A stretch of 64,000 nucleotides of DNA from Bacillus sp. RO2 (GTDB taxonomy: Bacteria; Bacillota; Bacilli; Bacillales; Bacillaceae_I): positions 1 through 64,000 of the forward strand of contig NZ_JAAXCU010000057.1 in assembly GCF_012911845.1 (NCBI RefSeq), in the 5' to 3' direction. The notes below the pieces were generated by a model, which made no database searches, had not been told where the DNA came from, and saw only the letters and a list, made by a program, of their open reading frames with translations. Each line of letters opens with the position of its first letter. The stretch's first letter is position 1. The translations under genes and the position numbers were made by a program. Shown piece after piece: positions 33,788 to 43,500 of this stretch.

Positions 33788-34525
33788 TTATTCACTTGAT
33801 GATTTGTAATGGTAGCGGCTTTCCATGTTGTTTTTGGCGGCAATAAAGTATTCTGGTACAGAAATTTTGCCGATGGAATAGCTGCCAGAAGCAGGGTCCC
33901 ATTCTTCATAGGATTCTAATGCTTCAATCATGCGTGCCTTTTGATGCTTATTTAACAACTTTATTTTATTATCAAATGGGAAGTTTTTATGCTCTTGTAC
34001 AGGAAAATAGTATTTCCCGTATTGTACTACTTCTTCATTAATTAATTTTTGAAGTGCCTGGCCTGTCACGGAATGATCAGAGTGAGGGTCTTTGTCACTC
34101 ATAACATGATGTATGACTTTATTATACATTGTATCTTTTTGGACAATGATTTTACTTACAGCCTCTTTGTTTAATTCTCCATCTGGCAGGTCAAGGATCG
34201 TCACATTAGAAGCTGCAACCCCAAGAGCTTCAACTGCCCTTTTAAACTCTTCTACTCTTGCATCCCCAAACTCTTCCGTTGAGATGGTAGGGTGGCCTTC
34301 TGCTTCCAACCGTTCATTTACGGTATTAATAGCCTTGCTTGCTTTGCCTTTAGACAATAATACAACATGGACTTCTTTGCTTGAAGCTAAAGCATGAATG
34401 ATAGCTGGTCCCAAGCTAAGAACTTCATCATCTGGATGCGGGGAATAGAATACGTCAACCTGATCATTCTTGGTGGCAGAACAGCCTGCTAGTATAATAG
34501 TTAATAGTAGTATCAATTTTTTCAT
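33788..34525 (-). CDS. PIG-L (LmbE) family deacetylase, lipoprotein
   Basis: 245 residues from ATG 34525 (AAAGGA upstream on the minus strand); a longer frame to 34564 would disrupt the signal peptide. Lipobox LAGC at Cys15. The PIG-L zinc site is clear: SPHPDDEVLSLG at the start of the domain and DPHSDHSVTG later. The family removes N-acetyl groups from GlcNAc-containing substrates. As an exported lipoprotein it would act on surface glycan at the outer membrane face. It is divergent from the HGSNAT-like acyltransferase 76 bases away, suggesting a de-acetylation / re-acetylation pair; that link is inference. Confidence 0.85.
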   Translation of the reverse strand: MKKLILLLTIILAGCSATKNDQVDVFYSPHPDDEVLSLGPAIIHALASSKEVHVVLLSKGKASKAINTVNERLEAEGHPTISTEEFGDARVEEFKRAVEALGVAASNVTILDLPDGELNKEAVSKIIVQKDTMYNKVIHHVMSDKDPHSDHSVTGQALQKLINEEVVQYGKYYFPVQEHKNFPFDNKIKLLNKHQKARMIEALESYEEWDPASGSYSIGKISVPEYFIAAKNNMESRYHYKSSSE

Positions 34526-34601
34526 CAGTATTCCTTTCCTGTACGACAAGTATGCTACAATCATTTTATCAAACTTTATCTATGAAAGTGTAGGACCAAA
34601 T

Positions 34602-35714
34602 ATGGAAGCCAGTAATTCTAGTGTAAAAAAAAGATTTAGATCGATAGATATCACAAGAGGAATTGTCGTCCTCGTATCGGTATTTGTGAGTGCCTTGCCT
34701 GGAGGAAGGGGATACGACTATCTCCGTCATGCATATTGGTACGGTTTGACCATAACAGACCTTATCTTTCCTGCTTTCTTGACAGTGTACGGAATTGGCT
34801 TGGCTATTGTTTACCGGAAAGGTGTGAAGTGGAAGGATCTACTTAGGAGGACTTTCTTATTGGTTCTTTATGGCCTACTTTTTAACTTGATATCTTCTTG
34901 GAGCTTTAATTTGGATACGTTAAGGTTTACGGGGGTACTGCAATTATTTGCCCTAACTGGTCTGGGTGTCGTCATTCTGTCTTATTTGGCAAAAAGCTGG
35001 AAAAGCATGTTGGCTTTAGGATTGCTTATAGCCACTGTCTATCTGGCAGTTCTTGTGTTTTCAAGCGGAAGTTGTGAAGAGGGAGTTCCTCAGCGCGACT
35101 GCAACCCTTCAGGTGTAATAGATGTTATTGTGTTCGGTGAAAAACACATGTATGCCCAAGGAGAGAAGGGATTTGATCCTGAAGGAATTCTATCTACTTT
35201 TAGTGCGCTTTCTAATGTAGCATTTGGTTTTGCAGTGGGGCTGGTGTTAAATAGTAGAAAGCAGATTCTACCTAGGATATTTGGTGTGGCAATTGGATTA
35301 TTATCACTGGCATTTATTTTTGATCATTTTATAGAGTTTAATAAACGGTTGTGGACACCTTCTTTTTCTATGCTCGCAAGTGGATTGACCTTGTTGTTGT
35401 TGGGAACTCTCTTTTATTTCATTGATGCTAGAGAGAGGAAGCAGGGAAAGGTAAAGGCAATTCCGCTATGGTATCTCGAAGCTTTTGGCCGGAACAGCTT
35501 TTTGATCTATTTTGGGAAGATGCTAGTGTTCTTGTTGTTCGGTAGGATTGTTATTAATCTATTTGAGAGAGAAGGATCTCTAGCTTCATTATCGTTTGAG
35601 TACTTATCAGGGATAGTAGCCTATCCGCATTTCGTGTATAGTGGCTTATTTGTATTGTTCTGGTCCATCGTTGCGGTGGTCATGCATGCTAATAAGAAAT
35701 ATGTGAGGGTTTAG
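34602..35714 (+). CDS. HGSNAT-like / DUF1624-type membrane acyltransferase
   Basis: 370 residues with about 10 transmembrane helices. The N-terminal RSIDITRGIVVLVSVF segment is the signature of the heparan-alpha-glucosaminide N-acetyltransferase/YeiB-like superfamily, which carries acetyl groups across membranes to amino sugars. FGRNSFLIYFGKMLV near the C-terminus is a second conserved block. Start ATG 34602 has only a weak AGGA; the open frame runs upstream to 34470 through the divergent gene, which is unlikely to be coding. It is divergent from the PIG-L deacetylase gene, so control from the shared 76-base gap is possible. Confidence 0.7.
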   Translation: MEASNSSVKKRFRSIDITRGIVVLVSVFVSALPGGRGYDYLRHAYWYGLTITDLIFPAFLTVYGIGLAIVYRKGVKWKDLLRRTFLLVLYGLLFNLISSWSFNLDTLRFTGVLQLFALTGLGVVILSYLAKSWKSMLALGLLIATVYLAVLVFSSGSCEEGVPQRDCNPSGVIDVIVFGEKHMYAQGEKGFDPEGILSTFSALSNVAFGFAVGLVLNSRKQILPRIFGVAIGLLSLAFIFDHFIEFNKRLWTPSFSMLASGLTLLLLGTLFYFIDARERKQGKVKAIPLWYLEAFGRNSFLIYFGKMLVFLLFGRIVINLFEREGSLASLSFEYLSGIVAYPHFVYSGLFVLFWSIVAVVMHANKKYVRV

Positions 35715-35723
35715 GTTTAATCA

Positions 35724-35755
35724 GGAGAACGTGACGGAGGTCGCGTTCTTTTTTT
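35724..35755 (+). terminator. Terminator after the HGSNAT-like gene
   Basis: AGAACGTGAC / GTCGCGTTCT stem (one wobble pair) and T7 tract. Confidence 0.85.
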
Positions 35756-35964
35756 ATGTTCTGTAAAAGGCAACAGAAGTGTGTAAAGGTAGAACATTGC
35801 TGGTTGGAGGTAGAAGTGAGCTTGGGAAATGCAGAAGAGATTCCGGGAAATGTAAAAGGTCTTCATTTAAAGGTAGAACTACACGAATAGCTTGTACAAC
35901 ATACGAAAAGAGCAACTTTTTTATCAAAAATACAAAAAAATCTCCACTCTTATTTTCAAATATC

Positions 35965-35973
35965 TGCTATAAT
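35965..35973 (+). promoter_or_regulatory. Extended -10 promoter of the first subtilase gene
   Basis: TGCTATAAT, perfect TGn-TATAAT, 81 bases before the start codon. The upstream 200 bases hold no believable gene; an open frame there has no ribosome binding site. Confidence 0.5.
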
Positions 35974-36053
35974 ATTCTAGTATTTAGTAATAGTTCTAAA
36001 TATAACTAGTTTTTCTATGCTTTTATTTTATGTGATGGAAGAGAGGAAAAAGT

Positions 36054-39000
36054 ATGAAGCGTTGGGAGAAATGGAGTAAAGCGGTGATTCCACTTGCTAT
36101 TACAGCAGTAGTGGCCAGTTCGCCGTTACAAGCGATGGCTTACACAGGTGGGGAAAGGTCTGTTGAAAAGGATTATTCCAGCATGGTAAATCAGTTTAAG
36201 AGATTTGCTGACGAAAATGCAGGGAAAAGTTCATTCCAAAAACAAAAAGAACAAGCCTCTGTAAGTGAAACGACGTATATTGTTAAATACAAAGAGAAGC
36301 TCTCACCACAAGAGCACAGAAAAGCGGGTTCGACTCTTGTGAAAAGTTTTCCGAAGCTTGGTTATGATGTGGTGAAAGTTAATGCCAAATCAAACCTTCC
36401 TCAAACATTACAGGCATATGAAAAAATGAAGAAAGTATCTTCGGTTACGCCAAGTGTCATGTACCGTAAACTTGGTACCGGAGATCCGAAGATAATGGAT
36501 ATGTATCACATAGAGCAACTAGAGGTATTAAAAGCTCAAGGGCTGGTTGGAGATAATAGTGTAAAAGTGGCAGTGATTGATTCTGGACTTGATCAGAATC
36601 ATCCTGAATTAAAAAATAGAATAGTAGATTCTGTAAATATCGTGGATCCGATGAGGCAGCCAGTTCCTGATTTGCATGGAACGCATGTGGCAGGGATAAT
36701 CGCTGCTGAAAAGGGCAATGGTGTCGGTGGAATTGGAATCAATCCTTCAGCGGAACTGTTAGCAATTGATGTATTCAACGGTGATATGGGTGCGTTCGAT
36801 TTCTCCGTTGCAGAAGGGATTATTTATGCAGTTGATAACGGAGCGCAAGTTATCAACATGAGTCTTGGCAGCTATTTTCCTTCGCAAATTATTGAAGAGG
36901 CCGTAAATTATGCCATAGCTTCCAATGTAACGGTGGTTGCCGCAGCTGGTAACTCTGCATCAAGTGAAAAGGAGTATCCAGCTTCCTATAAAGGGGTAAT
37001 CAGTGTAGGTGCAACAGATGCAAACAAGGAGCTTGCATATTTCTCTTCATATGGTGCTTCAGTGGATGTCGTGGCACCGGGAGAAAACATTTACAATTCT
37101 GCCTATACAGGTAAATCGACGTTTATGGAATTAAGCGGGACGTCCATGGCATCCCCTGTGGTAGCGGGAATTGCTTCTCTGTTACTGGCGCAGAATCCTG
37201 ATCTTACTCCTTATGAAGTGGAATACTTATTAAAATCCACAGCAGGGGATCTGGGGGAAAAGGGTTATGATCTAAAGTACGGACATGGACTGGTAAACCC
37301 TGTAGCTGCACTAAGTGCTAACACAGATATGATCCCTGAATATGGAGATATCTCTGAAAGTGATATATTGGGAGCGGCAAAAAAGGTTAGCTTTAAGCAA
37401 GGGAAAGCTTCTGAAACAGGTTCCATCACTCAACCGTATCAGCAACATTTTTATAAAGTGGATGTAAAAGAAGGAGAGTTTGTTCAAAGCCTGATAGAAG
37501 TACCCGAAAAAGCAGATTATGAATTGGTATACAGATTCTATCCTGCCGGGGAAGACAGCGCCATGGACAGCTTTACCGTCAACTATGCAGACGTAGGACA
37601 AGCTGAAGGACATCTTTATGAGGCCTATATGGATGGCACACTTGTGATTGGTGTTCAAGATGCAAATGATAATGCTGATGCTAAAAATAAGACAACCTAC
37701 ACATTAAGTTTGGATAAATCAAAAGAGTTAAAAGAAGATGGCATCTCCATGGATAATCCTGTTCTTGTGCCAAACCTTCCTTACGTCTCAAACGGAGAAC
37801 ATTACTTAGCTGGTGAGTTCGGGGACCAGGATTATTATGAATTTGAAGTAGAAGAGCTGCAAACAGTAAAGGCGCATGTAAAAGGTGTACCTGGTGTTGA
37901 TACGAGCTTAAATGTATATGTGTATGAAGAAGAGTACGATGAATGGTTCATGATGGATTACAGTAACTATAGAGGCCCAAGTCAAGGGGAGCAACTGATT
38001 TTTGAAGCGATGCCTGGCCTTAAGTACCGTATCGAAGTAACAAGTATGCCGGAATTTTTTGATGAGTTCTTTGGAATGTGGTTTGAAGGAACAGGAAGCT
38101 TCTCTTCGCATATTCCTTACGAGTTCTCCCTGGAAGGAAAGGTATTGCCTGAAGATGTGGACGGTTTTCCATATGGTTTATATGATTCCGAAGAAGAAGT
38201 CATAGAAGAAAAAATAACAGTAAAAGAGTATGCGCAAAAACGCCTTGCTAAAAAGTCTGATGAACTGACTCCTGTCCTTGAAGATGAAGAATACGAGGAG
38301 TATGACGAAACAGATTGGTTATGGGAAATGGCGAGACCATACGAAATTGGTTCCAAGGAAGAGGAGTACATTCAGTATGGTGACGATATCGACCTATATA
38401 AATTTGAAGTATCTGAAGACGGAATCTATCATTTCGAAGTAGAAGGCTCTGAGGAAATGTCTCCATTCATGGAACTGTTAGAATATAACGAGATGTGGGG
38501 CTGGTCCGCTATCCAGTACAATTTTGGAATGTCAGGCCTTGAAGATTACATTCAATCAGGTCTAAAGGGTGGAAGCAAGTATATCCTTGCAGTTTATAAC
38601 GAACAAATGCGCCCTTCATTTGAACCTTACAAAGTAAATTCCAAGCTTATTTCTAAAGGTACAAATGATCCGAATGAAGTTAATGACACAGAAGATATGG
38701 CAACAATTCTAGATGGAAACGTAAAAACAGGTAGCTTTGACATTACCAATGACTTGGATATGTTCTATCTGGAACCAGGAGAGCAAGAAGAACTTTATGC
38801 ATTCTATGTGGATGTAGATAAAAAATCAGCTTCCAAAGACTTGCCGACTGATTATAAACCTACTGCAATTGATCCAATGGTCTATATTGTGGAAGACACA
38901 AATGGAGATCAATTTTTGGATGAAGCAGAGTTTGGTACGATCAGAGTTTTAGATCGTGGATGGGATTATGAAGGAGAGCACGGGTCCTTCACTCGTAAAG

Positions 39001-40385
39001 CGGATGCAGGTTATTTCATCGTAATGATGAACTATATGTGGGAGATGAATAAAGTTCCTACTGCTATGTATCAATTAACAGCCGGTCCTATAGACGGCGT
39101 GGATGAAGATAAAGATTCTACTGTGAAAAATAACATTCCTTCCAATCCTGTCGCGTTACAACAAGTCGGGGAATTTGAATGGGAGTCAACAGGTTATCTT
39201 AACTATGTTGCAAATGGCCAAGATACTGATTGGTATGAGATCCCTTCTTGGAAAAATAGCAACTTCCTTATTGAATTTAAGGTGCCTTCTGACATTGATG
39301 GAAACATCAAATTGTATGACAAAAAGGGTGCTTTAGTAAAAGAATCAAGCATTTATGGCCAAGGTGATGCAGAAATTCTGATGACTGTAGGTCAAGAGTC
39401 GGGGCCATATTACTTGGCTGTGTCTAGTACAAATGGAGATCCTAGCCTAAAGCCTTATCATTTGAGTGTGAAAACACAAATGGTTCCTGGAGAAGGGCAC
39501 AAAGAAAGAATTTCTGGCCCTGATAGATATGATACATCTCTTGCATTTTCTAATAGAATTCCAGATCACTCCTTGGATGTCGTTTTCCTTGCAAACGGAA
39601 AAAATTATCCGGATGCATTGGCAGGGGTTGTATTAAATCAAGTTATGAATGGAACTACCTTGTTAGTCAGCGATAGCGACAAAGTTCTACAAAAAGCAAT
39701 AAATGAAGCGAAACGACTTTTGAAGAAAGATGGCAAGATAATTATCCTTGGAGGGAATAATGCAATTTCTTCCAATGTGGAAAAAAACTTTAAAAACCAC
39801 TTCAAAGTGGAAAGAATCTATGGAGAAAATAGAACAAAAACTTCTATTGAAATAGCAAAAAAAGTGAAGAAGAATCCAGAAGAAATTATTGTAGTATCAG
39901 GTTTGGATTTCGCGGATGCATTAAGTATCGCTCCATATGCATCAGACAGTGTGACACCTGTTTTATTAAATACCTCTAAAACTACATTAACTAAAGAGCT
40001 AGAGGATTATGTAAAACAAAATAAAGTTAAAAAGGTAACAGTAGTAGGTGGAAAGTCGGCTGTTACTGAAGATGCGGTGAAAAAATTGAAAGTTGCTGGT
40101 GTTAAAGACGTGGTACGGGTATCTGGATCAAATAGATATTTGACTTCAGTGGAAGTTGCCAAGAAATTTTATCCGGAAAGTACGGCTGTAGGGATCTCAA
40201 GCGGAAAAGTATTCCCAGACGCACTTAGTGGAAGCCACTTTGCATCTAAAAACAACATGCCGATAGTGTTGGTTAATGGAAGCACGATGGTAAATGAACT
40301 TACCGAGTATTTAAAAGAGGCAAAGGTGGAGCAATATTATATCTATGGCGGGACAAATTCTGTCAATGCAAATATAGTAAAATAG
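36054..40385 (+). CDS. Large cell-wall subtilase with three CWB2 repeats
   Basis: 1443 residues. Signal peptide (1-29); inhibitor I9-type propeptide (about 70-145); S8 catalytic domain at about 160-420 with Asp in VIDSGLDQ, His in HGTHVAG and Ser in SGTSMASP; then about 700 acidic residues, probably several pre-peptidase C-terminal-like beta domains (for example GEFGDQDYYEFEV and YGDDIDLYKFEV); three CWB2 repeats from about 1151. The extended acidic middle would hold the protease away from the anchor. CWB2 ILL motifs are partly divergent (TTLLVSD, TPVLLNT, MPIVLVN). Likely roles are maturation or turnover of surface proteins. Confidence 0.9.
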   Translation: MKRWEKWSKAVIPLAITAVVASSPLQAMAYTGGERSVEKDYSSMVNQFKRFADENAGKSSFQKQKEQASVSETTYIVKYKEKLSPQEHRKAGSTLVKSFPKLGYDVVKVNAKSNLPQTLQAYEKMKKVSSVTPSVMYRKLGTGDPKIMDMYHIEQLEVLKAQGLVGDNSVKVAVIDSGLDQNHPELKNRIVDSVNIVDPMRQPVPDLHGTHVAGIIAAEKGNGVGGIGINPSAELLAIDVFNGDMGAFDFSVAEGIIYAVDNGAQVINMSLGSYFPSQIIEEAVNYAIASNVTVVAAAGNSASSEKEYPASYKGVISVGATDANKELAYFSSYGASVDVVAPGENIYNSAYTGKSTFMELSGTSMASPVVAGIASLLLAQNPDLTPYEVEYLLKSTAGDLGEKGYDLKYGHGLVNPVAALSANTDMIPEYGDISESDILGAAKKVSFKQGKASETGSITQPYQQHFYKVDVKEGEFVQSLIEVPEKADYELVYRFYPAGEDSAMDSFTVNYADVGQAEGHLYEAYMDGTLVIGVQDANDNADAKNKTTYTLSLDKSKELKEDGISMDNPVLVPNLPYVSNGEHYLAGEFGDQDYYEFEVEELQTVKAHVKGVPGVDTSLNVYVYEEEYDEWFMMDYSNYRGPSQGEQLIFEAMPGLKYRIEVTSMPEFFDEFFGMWFEGTGSFSSHIPYEFSLEGKVLPEDVDGFPYGLYDSEEEVIEEKITVKEYAQKRLAKKSDELTPVLEDEEYEEYDETDWLWEMARPYEIGSKEEEYIQYGDDIDLYKFEVSEDGIYHFEVEGSEEMSPFMELLEYNEMWGWSAIQYNFGMSGLEDYIQSGLKGGSKYILAVYNEQMRPSFEPYKVNSKLISKGTNDPNEVNDTEDMATILDGNVKTGSFDITNDLDMFYLEPGEQEELYAFYVDVDKKSASKDLPTDYKPTAIDPMVYIVEDTNGDQFLDEAEFGTIRVLDRGWDYEGEHGSFTRKADAGYFIVMMNYMWEMNKVPTAMYQLTAGPIDGVDEDKDSTVKNNIPSNPVALQQVGEFEWESTGYLNYVANGQDTDWYEIPSWKNSNFLIEFKVPSDIDGNIKLYDKKGALVKESSIYGQGDAEILMTVGQESGPYYLAVSSTNGDPSLKPYHLSVKTQMVPGEGHKERISGPDRYDTSLAFSNRIPDHSLDVVFLANGKNYPDALAGVVLNQVMNGTTLLVSDSDKVLQKAINEAKRLLKKDGKIIILGGNNAISSNVEKNFKNHFKVERIYGENRTKTSIEIAKKVKKNPEEIIVVSGLDFADALSIAPYASDSVTPVLLNTSKTTLTKELEDYVKQNKVKKVTVVGGKSAVTEDAVKKLKVAGVKDVVRVSGSNRYLTSVEVAKKFYPESTAVGISSGKVFPDALSGSHFASKNNMPIVLVNGSTMVNELTEYLKEAKVEQYYIYGGTNSVNANIVK

Positions 40386-40393
40386 TTTTATAG

Positions 40394-40426
40394 AGGAGCC
40401 ACTTTTTTCCTAGAGGCTCCTTTTTC
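40394..40426 (+). terminator. Terminator after the first subtilase gene
   Basis: AGGAGCC / GGCTCCT stem with T5 tract ten bases past the stop. Confidence 0.75.
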
Positions 40427-40467
40427 TATGCAACAAATAATATTCTAAATATTTAAAAGATAAACAA

Positions 40468-40496
40468 TTGACTAAAAAGTAAACCCTCTGTAAAAT
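40468..40496 (+). promoter_or_regulatory. Sigma-A promoter of the second subtilase gene
   Basis: TTGACT, 17-base spacer, TAAAAT; the best -35/-10 pair in the accessory block, 98 bases before the start codon. Confidence 0.6.
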
Positions 40497-40593
40497 TATA
40501 GTGTAATTTGAAATCTTATGTAGGAAGAAAGGAGGACTATCTTTTTACGTATCTTTTCATTTTTCAACAATATTTTGGGGGAGGTTTTTGTTA

Positions 40594-43500
40594 GTGCAAC
40601 TTCGTAAGTACTTTCTAGGTTTCGTAGCTTTCTTACTAGTGTTCTCCAACTTGCAATTCGCAGTTGGTGCTACATCGGTAACGAAGACAACTAATGGGAT
40701 TGATCTAAAAGAAGTAAGAGAAATGCTTGATGAAAGACAACAGTTTGAAGAAGCTGCTGAAGCAGCGAAGGCTTCATTCTCAGCAACGGATAAAGTCCGT
40801 GTAATTGTAGAGTTGGATGGAGAAGCGCCAATTCAATATGCAACAAAGCAAAATGTTCTTTATAAAGACCTTGAAGAATCTACTAAAAAATCATTAGTAG
40901 ATGCAGTCGAGAAGCAGCAGGCTTCTGTAAAATCTGCTATTTCTTCTAAAGGTTTATCAATGGAATACAAGCATCAATTTACTACAGCCTTTAACGGTTT
41001 CAGTGGTGAAGTGCTGTTTGGTGACATTAAGAAAATTGAAGCATTAAACGGGGTTGCGAACGTATACTTAGCAAATGAGTATAATCGCCCAGAGTTTGAA
41101 CCAAACATGACAACTAGTCATGATTATATTCAATCGATGCAGGTTTGGGCTGATGCTCATTTTAAAGGTGAGGGCATGGTTGTCTCCGTAATTGACTCCG
41201 GAGTAGATCCTTCTCACAAAGATTTCGTGTTAAGTGATGACACGGATGAATACTTAACAGAAGAACTAGTTAATGGTTTGGTCGGTTCTGAAGGCCTTAA
41301 AGGGAAATTCTATACAGAAAAAGTACCTTACGGCTATAACTACTATGACCAAAACTATGAAATTAAAGATGTAGGACCTGCTCCATCTGAGCACGGAATG
41401 CACGTTGCAGGTACAGTAGTTGCAAATGGAGAAATTATGGGTGTAGCACCTGAAGCGCAAGTATTAGGAATGAAAGTATTCTCAAATGATCCTTTATATC
41501 CTTCTACTTGGTCAGATATTTATCTTGCTGCAATTGATGACTCTATTAAACTAGGTGCAGATGTCCTGAACATGAGCTTAGGTTCTACTGCTTCTTTTTA
41601 TGAAGCAAATAGCGCAGAGGATGTAGCTATTACTCGCGCAGTAGAAAACGGTATCGTTTCTTCTGTATCTGCTGGTAACTCCGGTCATATTGGACGCGGA
41701 TGGGACAACCCATTCTTCCAAAATCCTGACATAGGAGTAGTTGGTGCACCAGGTCTTAACAAAGATACGATACAAGTGGCAGCCTCCGGAAACACGGCTT
41801 ATTTATACCAACATTCTCTAACTATCGATGGAACGGACTTTGATGGAGTCGGTTACGGAATTGATAGCTGGGAAGAACTTCCTGAAGTGGAATTGGTACT
41901 AATCAGTGGATTTGGTAACCCAGCTGATTACCAAGGTGTAGATGTTGAGGGGAAAGTTGCAGTAGTATCACGTGGTGCATTATCTTTCTTCGATAAAACA
42001 CAAAATGCTGCAGCTGCTGGTGCAGCGGGAATCGTTGTTTACAACAATAATCCAAACGGAATTTTCTACGAAGACCAAGGTGGATGGGCTATTCCGTTCA
42101 TGAAGATTAGCTATACTGACGGACAAGCTATCGTAGAAGCACTGAAAAATGGTAATACAGACGGAAACGTTGAACAATTGAATCAAAAAGAAAGCCCTGA
42201 AATGGGAAGAATGACAGAGTTTACTTCTTGGGGAACTACTCCGAGCTTAGAGTTAAAGCCAGAAATTACAGCACCGGGAGGCAACATCTACTCTACGCTG
42301 AACGATGACAAGTATGGAGTGAAAAGTGGTACTTCCATGGCAGCTCCACACGTGGCAGGCGGTGCAGCACTTGTTCAACAATATTTGAAATCAGATGCGA
42401 GATTCGCCGATCTTACTGCGGAAGAGCGCACGAGAATGGCAAAAGCTTTAATGATGAACACTGCTGACAGCATCAAAGATTTGTATGGCAATGACTATTC
42501 TCCTCGCCGTCAAGGTGCAGGAATGATGCAACTTTTTGCAGCAGTCGATACTCCTGCATATGTAGTGGAAAAGAATAGTGGTGAAGGGAAAGTAGAATTA
42601 AAAGCATTTGATTCCACAAAAGTAAGCTTCACTCTTTCTGCTACTAATATTGCAGATTACGAAGTTTCATACAAAGTTGATACTTCTGTTTTAACAGACT
42701 CTTTCTTAGAGCAAGATAATGGACCAACTTTGAATGCTTTAACAACTGGTGCTTTAAAAGGTGCGAAAGTGACAGCTCCTAAAGAGCTCACACTGGCAGC
42801 TGGTGAAACGAAAGAATTCACTGTTTCCATTGACTTGGCAAATGCAAAAGTCCCTGGTTACAAAGCCGATGGCACACCTACAACGATGGACCTTGTAGAA
42901 AATATTTTTGTAGAAGGTTTTGTTACACTTTCTCATAAATATGAAGCAGATCTTTCTGTTCCATTCTTAGGGTTCTATGGTGACTGGAGTGAGCCTTCCG
43001 TAATGGATGGTTTCAAAGTACTTGAAGAAGACAAGTATTATGAAGCTGGATTCCCTTCGGATGCTGTAGATGAAGCTACTCGCTTCGTTGACCATTTAGA
43101 AAATAAAGATGGAAGCCTATACTACGGTATCAGCCCTAATGGAGATGCTTGGAACGATAGCATTAACTTCATTAATGCATACCTTCGTAATGCAAAAGAA
43201 GTACAATACAATGTACTTGACGAAAATGGGAAGCAAGTTCGTAGAATCTTATCTTCGAACTACGTAAGAAAGAATTATTTTAATGCTGGAAACGGTTCAT
43301 ACTATTCCTTGAATGCTGATCGCGCATGGGATGGAACGGTTAAAGGCAAAGTAGTTGCTGACGGTAAATACTATTATGAAATCAACGCTTTAGTTGATGG
43401 TACGGATAAATGGCAATCCAAAAAGATTCCAGTTGTTGTTGATACTACTGCTCCAGCAGTGGAAATCACAGCTTTCAATGAAGAGACTGGGAAACTTGAA

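Noticed and set aside
35779-36009. 76-codon open frame upstream of the first subtilase
   Set aside because: No ribosome binding site or recognisable motif; it covers the extended -10 promoter of the subtilase gene.
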